Below, piece after piece: positions 55,646 to 64,000 of a DNA stretch of 64,000 nt. Origin of the DNA: Heliocidaris tuberculata (lineage: Eukaryota; Echinodermata; Echinoidea; Camarodonta; Echinometridae); the NCBI GenBank assembly GCA_025618425.1, contig CM046850.1, positions 23,942,907 to 24,006,906 on the forward strand. Direction: 5' to 3'. The translations under genes and the position numbers were made by a program. Under the pieces are notes generated by a model, which was given only the letters and a program-made list of their open reading frames with translations, ran no database searches and was not told where the DNA came from. The stretch's first letter is position 1; the number at the start of each line of letters is the position of its first letter.

Positions 55646-58600
55646 ATGAAGCCATTCTGATAAAAGATATTGCTTTTGGTCTTGTTCTTTTAATAGGAAA
55701 ACTCCGTCGTTTTCCTGAACAGTTGGAGGTCGATCTTTTTTTAAGGTCAAAATAACATCAAAGATACCTTGAAAATGACCTTTTTGAAACCTAGCTTTTC
55801 CGAGAGATTCCTCCCTAAAAAACCCGAGTTTAAAATAATGGTTCAAGGCGGACTACGTTGATGGATATTATATTACCCAGTGTTTCAATGCTTCTGTTAT
55901 TATTCGCGGTTGGAAGTACAAACATACAATCATAGTAATTGAAATTTAAAACCACCACCAATATGATATTCAAAAGTTGATATCTTTTGTCCATATACAA
56001 ATGACGTATTGTATTTCTCTCTCAATACAATATTGAAATACGTCAAAGGCTGTCAATCTTTTAGAAGGCTCTTATGCTTTCTTAATGTTCCAGTTATAGA
56101 TGTTTGTCTAGAACTTCTGAGACTCGCTTCGATGTTTCAGTCTTCATTAATATCATTTGTATCACCGTGAACAAGTTCAAGGTTAAGGAATGAAACGTTC
56201 ATATATTCATAAAACACCAAGGAAAAAAAAATCATTTAGGTAATTACGAAAGATGTGAACTTACACTATGATTCCACTGATGATTTTGTGCATACATTGG
56301 AATAACTTATATTATATCCGAATATACTTATCGTAAAGCGAAGCTCTAGTGACGTGCAGATTATACACCCAGTCTATGTTTTGATACCTTCCAATATTTT
56401 AGAATAGTATTTCAAATCTTTTTCCTAAATTTGGGCTTTTTAAAACTGATTTGTCGACGCAATTATCAAAGCAAGATTTAATCTCATTTTCTGCAAATTC
56501 CCATCTCGCCACTGAGCGAGTTTTGAGAGTGACTATACCTGTATCTTTCTCGAGTGGAGGGGCACCGAAGTTCAGAAAGGTTCACATGCCTTTGGGTGCC
56601 GCAGCAATGAACATTAAATTACTAGTATTTGAAGGACTCGGGTTTCCATAGCGGCTCGGCCATCATCTTGCCTAACTCAACTGTAAGTGATCCCCTGGCT
56701 TTTGAAAACCGAAGAGTGGGTTGTGCCAGAGATACGTGTTTTTGTGGGGTCGTGTGTGACAGTGTATCAGCGGCCCCCTAGGCGTAAAAGAAATGGGTAG
56801 TACGCATTGCGTGTTATCGCGCACTCGAATGGATTTGGGCCTAAACGCTTGTTAGTGTGGAGAATCTGAAGTTGCAAAGGTGTTATTTTTTGTGTCTTGG
56901 GAATGGCTTTGGGGGCGGTCTCGTATTAAGAGAGGAACTGGAAAAATTGGGTCGCCTGCTCGAGATGTGAAAACTCTATATATTTTCGGTATCTCATGTC
57001 TGTCTACATTAAAGTTGAAAGGACTGGCCGCTCCCAACGTCTCTCAGGGGATTTATTTGATCAAATCCAGATGCAACAGACACCGAAATGAAAAAAAATC
57101 AATTCTTGTTGATAGTAATCAGGCACCATTGCACGTAACTGAGGATTTTCTTACGATATATACGTAACTTTTTAAAATGTTTTATGTGGTATATGTCTTA
57201 TACAAACCAACATCCTCATATTAATGTAGGCCTACTCTTATGGAGATTGTCATCCGAATCAAAGGCAAGTTAACTGAACGAAATGTATAAAGTTGCATGC
57301 AGTTAGATAAGTAGGCAGAATTTAAACTAATTATAATGAAATAAATGCAATATGCACGCTGACTTTCTATAAGCAATGCCTTGAAATATAGGAGTATTTT
57401 AGAGATATGAATGTATATACAGAAAAGGTCCAATCCGTATCCTCAGGCTCAGACGCAACTCTTGAATCAGGGAGCGATGGCCGAGCGCAAGCTTTCGGAT
57501 TTAGGCTGAAAATCGACTTTCAGTTTCAGTTTCAGTTTATCGTTTCATATTTCACATTTACTGAGTTTTCACAATTTAAATGGGACAACCAAGATAAATG
57601 GTACAAACGAACATAAAATATATTGTCAGAGAAAATTAAAGAAGGCGGGTACCTCATATCAATACGTTTGCATGCAGTATTCATTAAAAAGACTAGGTTA
57701 AAAAGAAAATTGAAATATGGAGGAGCCTAAGGAGAAAGCTACGCTTGTGAGTTATAGGCTTAGACGGACACTTGGGCGTAACAGTGTACACAAACCAGTA
57801 AGTGGGTACAATGGAACATTTAGACAAGTAGTGAACAGCCGATGACAGCCTTCGTTATCTGTAGGGACCTATTCTTCACTGTTTACTACAGTTACTAGGC
57901 AATTAACTTTTATCAGATAATTCTTCTTATTATTTTCTCTGACATGAATCTTTACAGCTTCGAGTATTTATAACAAAAGGCACTGTAGAAACGATCGCTA
58001 TAATTTTGGCGGAGTGGAATAGCGCCTCACGTGCAACGGGCTTTATTCACGATTACGACTCCAGTCTGATAAAAGATGCGCGGTAACAGGTGACTGTGAC
58101 CATTGTCTCTCTTTGCTTCTTGTATGTAGGCCTGGACTTAACATCTCATGACTGTCACTGTATTGATCAAGCATGTCAAATAAGCCAGTTCGTAATATCA
58201 GTTTGCGCATGTGCAGATAAATGTCATTTGTACCGAGTATTGACCTTATATTATACGCAATCATTTTGTACTCATCACAATGCGCGCACCAGTATGATTT
58301 TACGTGTTAAACAAGTTGCGCGTCCACCAAATCAAATGCTCGTGCGCGTACAAAATGAGATCATTTCAGGGTCATTCGAACTAATTTGGAACTATTTTGC
58401 GAACTAATTATATCCGCCCCGTCATGCTTTTTCTGCTTACTTTTGCCATCTCCCGTTCTTTCTTATTTTGCCAGCCCCCATGGGACATCGTCTTTAAAGA
58501 TAATATGTTATCTATCCATCCATTCAATCTATATAAGAGAAACCTTTCAATTCATTCATTGATGGCTAATATTCCATCGATATATTATTACAATAATTAT

Positions 58601-58767
58601 AAAATTACCACAATAAAGACAACTGGGTGAAGTTCTGTGCTAATCGTACTTGTAAAAAATATTAATGAAGTATTTTACCCTCTTTTACCATGTTTACATT
58701 TATATACCGAATATTAATCTAGGGTTTCCTACTACTTTACTACTACTCTACTACTTTCTACAACAAT
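55646..58767. other. Unassigned stretch
   Basis: No supported exon. A possible 47-bp reverse-strand exon near 55773-55819 has splice-like edges (TTTTTTAG and GTATCT) but no other support. Frames at 56451-57167 lack splice or similarity evidence. Confidence 0.35.
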
Positions 58768-59420
58768 CACAATAAAAACTACTTTCGAAAAATAAACTCA
58801 AGACAATTTCAATAGCCCTGTCTATCACCTTTAGAAATAAGCGAACATTACAATGGCGTATTACGTAATCCGAACAAGATTTCTATGGGCAGTATGATAG
58901 GGGAGCCCTATGTCTGCGCACCTAAGATTTGACCTGAAAATGAACAAGAATTTCTCCAATATTCTTCTAAATCTTAGTTTTATATTATTCTTGATATTCT
59001 AAAGAGTAAGTTTGCAAAATATCTCATCAAAATTAGAGCAAAAACGATGCCATTTTCACAAGAAACGGCGGCCGTGTCATTTCAGCGTTCAAAAAACAAT
59101 GGTGCCCATGTCTGCGCACTCATTCATTTTACACGCAGTTCGGGAGTTTTGAGTTGAAAGGCAAAATTTTGAGGCTTGAGAATAAAATATCTGAAATAAG
59201 ACCTTTTTACATCATTTTGACTCGTTTTTTGCATGAATACCGACTGATATAATAAGGATGAAAAGTTTGTGTTCGTTGCGTGTTTTGTTTTATCAGAATC
59301 GCGCATTTACGCTTGTGCACAGACATGGGCACTGCGCCGACTTGGGCACTCTAGCCACAATATAGGCCTTTGAAATTGCCCTTGAGTTTATTTCTCGAAA
59401 GTAGTTTTTATCGTGTTAAC
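58768..59420. mobile_element. Foldback MITE with AAAAACTACTTTCGAAA ends, interrupted copy
   Basis: The outer parts (58768-58901 and 59361-59420) match the intact copy at 37042-37234, including ACAATGGCGTATTACGTAAT. It sits between CTA-type repeats (58728-58760) and the large (AAC)(CTA) microsatellite after 59420. The middle is another element (58902-59360). Confidence 0.75.
58902..59360. mobile_element. Nested element with GCCCATGTCTGCGCAC motif
   Basis: Inserted in the MITE at 58768-59420, with ATAGG shared by both sides. The motif CCTATGTCTGCGCAC at the left end recurs as GCCCATGTCTGCGCACTC (59103) and, inverted, as GTGCACAGACATGGGCAC (59314). This gives a three-fold internal repeat. It is non-coding. 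Confidence 0.6.
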
Positions 59421-59745
<325 letters not shown>

Positions 59746-60261
59746 ACTACGACAACGTCGATGATTCTGTTTAGGAAGTCTACTACCACTACAATTACAA
59801 TACAAAGAAGTGAAATTCATCCCTAGAAACACTTTATATTCTATTATCTAAACCACCCCTTTTAAATAAATGATCTGGCCCTTGATGTTGAACCTGTTGC
59901 TAATGTCTTACGACTGTAATGGCTTTAAGTGTGCTTGGAGGCCCCCACATAGAATGGAGTACCCAACAAGCAAGTTAACCCAAATAAGGATGTTCTTTTG
60001 AAGGGGAGATACAAATATTGGTTTGCCTTTATGAGACTAGACTTCACCGAGTTACCGTCATTGTTTCCGGTTGAATTCCTGGTCGTCAATATAGAGAAGA
60101 GTATATTAATCTGATCCCCTCTAATATACTTAATGAAATCAATAATCCTGCTCCAACTTCTACGTTTTCCTTTCGACAATAAAAAAAGAAAGACAAACAA
60201 TCTTCACATATCCCGTAGGTCTAGAAACAGAATACCCAGCGTTGAAGTGTTCTGAGCAGTA

Positions 60262-60446
60262 TTATGGATATTTTCCTTTGATTAATGCTTTCTTAATTTC
60301 CCGTGTGGCATCCGCGTAGCGTCTGTCCCCACTGCCCTTGAGGAACATCCCAAGTGATACGAAGACCGCACGTCCGTCACGCTGACGCGTCCATCCAATA
60401 GGAACATGCAGATGGAGGGATATAATCCGTAAAAGGGCGCCGCAGT
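60262..60446 (-). CDS. Candidate terminal exon, unrecognised protein
   Basis: On the reverse strand ATTTTGCACAG|T could start an exon that reads 61 complete codons to a TAA. The C-terminal part looks coding by GC content and composition: GWTRQRDGRAVFVSLGMFLK, then GSGDRRYADATREIKKALIK and GKYP. No family was recognised. An overlapping frame on the same strand is also open, which weakens the case. No upstream exon was identified. Confidence 0.3.
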
Positions 60447-63240
60447 GAGAACTGTGCAAAATGATTTCCTTGTGTGTCTACTCAAGTGGTGTATATCAGG
60501 GACCAACTGACGATAAAGCATCCGAAATAGAAGAAGTCCCATTCGTATTGGGGAAATATGAGACGGGTTTTGTTTTAGCCGTTTTCCTCTTAGTTTTCAT
60601 TTCATTTATATATAGGAATAGCAGGGTTAGGGATATTTATATAGCTATGGAATATTGTCTTCTTCATTTCTTGGATTTGAGGCCTTATTTTGTTTTCTTC
60701 TGTGGTTTTTTTTTTCTATGGTTTTGTTTCCTTCACCATGTCTCGCCATGTTTAGCATGGCATTGTCCTTGACGAGCTAAAAAGATACTGAAAAATGTTG
60801 ATTAATCGCCTATAACAAAATCTTGTTAAGGGATTCCCTAAGCTGCACCAGAGCTTCTAAACCAAAGATCATTATTTTACCTGAGCTATATAGGGCAAAC
60901 GGCTGGAGGAGAAACATAAGTAGGAGACTTAAAGAAGCAGATCTCACATGAAAGAAAGCCACCCCCTCTCAAAGCACTTCGGGAATGACAAGCACAAGAC
61001 ACAAACTCATTAGTTTTGGGGGGAATAGGAAAGTAAACTTCTGTAACATGAAAGACGCCGTACTGAATATTTCTGTGCGTTAAAAAAAGGATTCATTTTT
61101 TTTCCTATTTGTTCTTTCAATTTTTCTAGTGTTTAGTCATTCGTAAAAACAAAATTTGTTTCCAGGCATAAATCAGAGTAATATACTGTTTACGACATGC
61201 AATGCTTAGCTTTAAAACAAAATATTAATCACATATATAGCAGTAATTGCCAACATCATACAGTCAGTTTTGAAAATACAAAGAAGGACTTGTGGAAGAA
61301 ACATTATGTATTATGATTTAGAAATTAGATTATATCGTTTGAATACTGAATTTGTTAAGCTAAGTTTTGATTACTATTGGCAGTAAAAATCATTAATATG
61401 CATGTATACCCGACGAAAATTAAACACATTTATACTCGATGACTATAATTTCTTTATTGAAAAAAGAAGAAATCGACATGTGGGCCCTAATATCTTTTTG
61501 CACAAAAGTGATGAGGAAATTGGTTTCTGGAAAAAGAATCCGCATGGCATCAGTGTGATATTGAGATAGTGGGCGTATATGTACTCTAATGCAATTTGTT
61601 TCTCAATTAGTAGTTTCGTTTTGATGAAGGAAGAAGGTTTTTGGATCATGCATTGTAAAAGCAACGTGTTCTATTCCAAGCGGCTATAATGAAGCCCATC
61701 AATTGAAGTATTACCTTAAAAAATAATGCAACACGGGTGATTTAGCTTCCACTTTAGCGTAATAAGAAAGAGCCTGTCTTTCAGCTAATGAAGTAATTGG
61801 TAAGTGACACTGCAGATTAACACTTTGGTTGGGCTCAGTTTTCCCCTTTGGAATAGCGACCGGCCCGCTTGTAAGGTTTCAAGCCGTTTCTGGTTTGTAA
61901 TATGTTACTGATACACCACCTAACTTAGGGCTATGGATAAAATGCCGTATTATTTCAGGAATTATCGGCAAGGAGGTAGACTTTAATCGTGTCGTTTCTG
62001 TTGCCATTAGAGTGTTATCCTGGCTTCTGAACCTAAGCATATTGTTGTCTTAATATTTCCCTCGCAAAATGTTTTAAAAGCAAAGGAAAAAAAAACGACC
62101 CTGGTTTTTGACAAGGAGAGGGAGAGAGATAGAGAGAGGCTAAGTCTTAAGTATCAAGAAAACTAAAATGTCAAAGCTCGTGCAACCTCATCAAATAAGG
62201 ACTGATCTCACAGTAATAGAGGCCTCACGACGCGATACTATTTCGTCCTTGTATTTGCTAATCTTCTTATAGTTTGCAGGATATTAAATGTCATGCACAT
62301 AATTGGTGAAACTTGTGTGTTCCGACCTAATGCTCCGGGTTTTATTTCTTCAATGATCAAGGGTGGAGGATACATAGGTTTGCAATTGGGTTTAAGGTTA
62401 GGGTTAGGGTTAGATATAGTGTTTTGTTAGTGGTTGAAGTTAAGAAATCGGTTGGTGTTGGAACGTGACCGCGAAGCAATTGTCAGTGGATCCTATACAA
62501 CTAAAATTCGACGTGTTCAAGAAAGTATTTTCTCTTATTTTGAAACAACTACATGTATATAGGTAGACCATCTTCATATTTGTTTAATAACGGGGTTGTC
62601 ACACCCCTTCCTCTTTAGCGACGCCAACTCTTCAGATGTCATTTAAGATATTCTTGCATGTGTGCTTGAAGCATTCGAATTCACCTTTTCACCTTGGAAT
62701 CGCTTAACGGCCAACACACACATTAATCCCCCACAAAGACGGAGGGAGAAAACGCCCGATTCGGATATTAAAAAGTAAAGTGAAAAATCGAAAGCCATTG
62801 AAGGGTGTTTAATGTACATGATGTATCATGGCCAGGTATTCACAACGCATTACGTTACGTCATCAGAATAAACGTCAATGGTGTTTACATGCTATTTACC
62901 TGTAAAAAGGTCAGGGTGTATGTCCTATAACCAGTCCCCCTCTCTCTCTCTCTTTAACCCTCTGTATTCCCCATTTAGGTAACTTTCCCTATCATTCGTA
63001 TCTCTTTTTTCCATTTCTAGTTTTATCCCCATGAACTACTTTCGCTCACTGTTTTGTCTTTCTCTCTTAAACCTTCATCAGGTTTATTGTTCTTTGCTTA
63101 CATTGTTCCTCTCAAATCTTCCCAAAACATACCTTTTTATTCATTAGATATAATGATATTACAAGGCAGCAATGTTAGTTATCACAGCTCACGCTTCATA
63201 TTGATGGCACAAGTGTGTCTAAAGTAAAACAAATGTTTAA
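60447..63240. other. Unassigned stretch
   Basis: No exon or repeat family was supported. It contains a short telomere-like stretch at 62393-62415. Confidence 0.35.
62393..62415 (+). repeat. Short interstitial TTAGGG-like repeat
   Basis: AAGGTTAGGGTTAGGGTTAG: about three telomere-type hexamers, probably chance or a repair scar. Confidence 0.6.
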
Positions 63241-63610
63241 AGTGTACCAACCACCTGAAAAAAGAATATGTATATCGCTAGGAAGTATAAAATTAACCTC
63301 AAAGAACTGTATCTTAAATTCTATGGTCAACAGTTTAGGAGTATGAAGGAAATAAAGGATAAAATGAAGGTGCTCGCGTGGAACCGAACCTCCAAGTTGG
63401 GTTCCGCGCGAGCCCTTTTCTTGGCGAGCGCGTACGGGTGCGTTGAGTAGTCTACTCACGAGTCGCTTTTATGCTTATAGAGAGTATAATCAAACTTGTA
63501 ATATCTCTTTATAGAAGTGATATTCGAAAATCATAATTATTTGGAATATAGTAGAATGACATGGAACCTCTAACATACAGAGTAAAATATTTTTTGGTGA
63601 TTGGTACCCT
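63241..63610. mobile_element. TTAA-flanked foldback element with GC hairpin core
   Basis: TTAA lies at 63237-63240 and 63611-63614. Arms begin AGTGTACCAACCACCTGAAA and end TTTTTGGTGATTGGTACCCT. In the otherwise AT-rich interior there is a 14-bp GC-rich stem (63372-63385 with 63400-63413, GCTCGCGTGGAACC) with a 14-nt loop. Confidence 0.68.
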
Positions 63611-63889
63611 TTAAAGGACTAATACCTAATAGATTCTATCCGTAGGTGATATCAATTCTTGGTAATACAGCATAATAAATTATATTATTATATTTGAAAA
63701 TACATGCTAAATAGAATAGAACCCCATGCATGCACCCCCCCCCCCAAAAAAAAAGTGGTTTATTAAACTAAGGCACAATGACTGACACGCTTTCCCTGCA
63801 AGAATGGGATTTCCAAGTGGCAAATGTGTAAAATTAAAATTTGCTTCGCAACGAAGCCACTGTGTCCAACACTCTCAGAAAAGATTTTA

Positions 63890-63993
63890 GGTTGGTTAAA
63901 ATATGAACCTACCAACTGTTGGTTAAAAAAAAAAAAATCCCCATATGTTTTACATACAATTTTGTTGGTAGGTTCATATTTGAACTAACCTAA
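63890..63993. mobile_element. Short foldback at window end
   Basis: AGGTTGGTTAAAATATGAAC with CTACCAAC at the left pairs with GTTGGTAGGTTCATATTTGA and ACTAACCT at the right, 27 of 28 positions or nearly so. It is non-coding. Confidence 0.7.
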
Positions 63994-64000
63994 TGATTTT

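Noticed and set aside
62393..62415. Telomere or chromosome-end signal
   Set aside because: Only about three TTAGGG-like units in unique sequence, too short to mean a telomere or fusion.

Overview
This window is eukaryotic, almost certainly from a sea urchin (echinoid). The best evidence is a minus-strand exon at 47498-47707. It encodes two amidated peptides with GKR processing sites, ending SGINF-amide and KGLTF-amide. They closely resemble, from memory, the L-type SALMFamide pair of Strongylocentrotus. The rest fits: AT-rich non-coding DNA, no operons, consensus splice sites, many small inverted-repeat transposons, 5'-truncated LINEs, a SINE, long trinucleotide microsatellites and very many G/C homopolymers.

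Genes. (1) A minus-strand three-exon gene can be assembled from 13288-13426, 11932-12116 and 7912-8235. Splice phases agree, and it predicts a 215-residue secreted, peptide-precursor-like protein. One amphipathic segment recalls CRF/DH44 peptides, but this is not proven. (2) The L-type SALMFamide terminal exon has a strong 3' splice site and a poly(A) signal. Its signal-peptide exon was not found. (3) Weaker candidates: a two-exon plus-strand secreted peptide (6968-7063 and 7665-7766), a minus-strand exon at 50173-50306, and a minus-strand 3' exon at 60262-60446.

Mobile DNA dominates. There is an RT-bearing LINE pseudogene (4240-6294), two further RT C-terminal LINE fragments (21590-22265 minus, 54880-55645 plus) and several LINE tails. 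One complete SINE (41818-42003) has a 9-bp target duplication and a head resembling 7SL RNA. Several hAT-like elements begin CAGGGGCG, carry internal G-tracts and have 8-bp duplications. Others are mariner-like TA-flanked elements, four foldback elements flanked by TTAA, five foldbacks of a GGGCCCTG...TTTCATAAA family, and smaller families. Several insertions are nested and can be ordered in time.

The remaining long stretches (for example 17161-18449, 37235-40936, 55646-58767 and 60447-63240) show no gene or repeat I can support. Most open frames there are chance or microsatellite translations. No tRNA, rRNA, CRISPR or viral gene was recognised.
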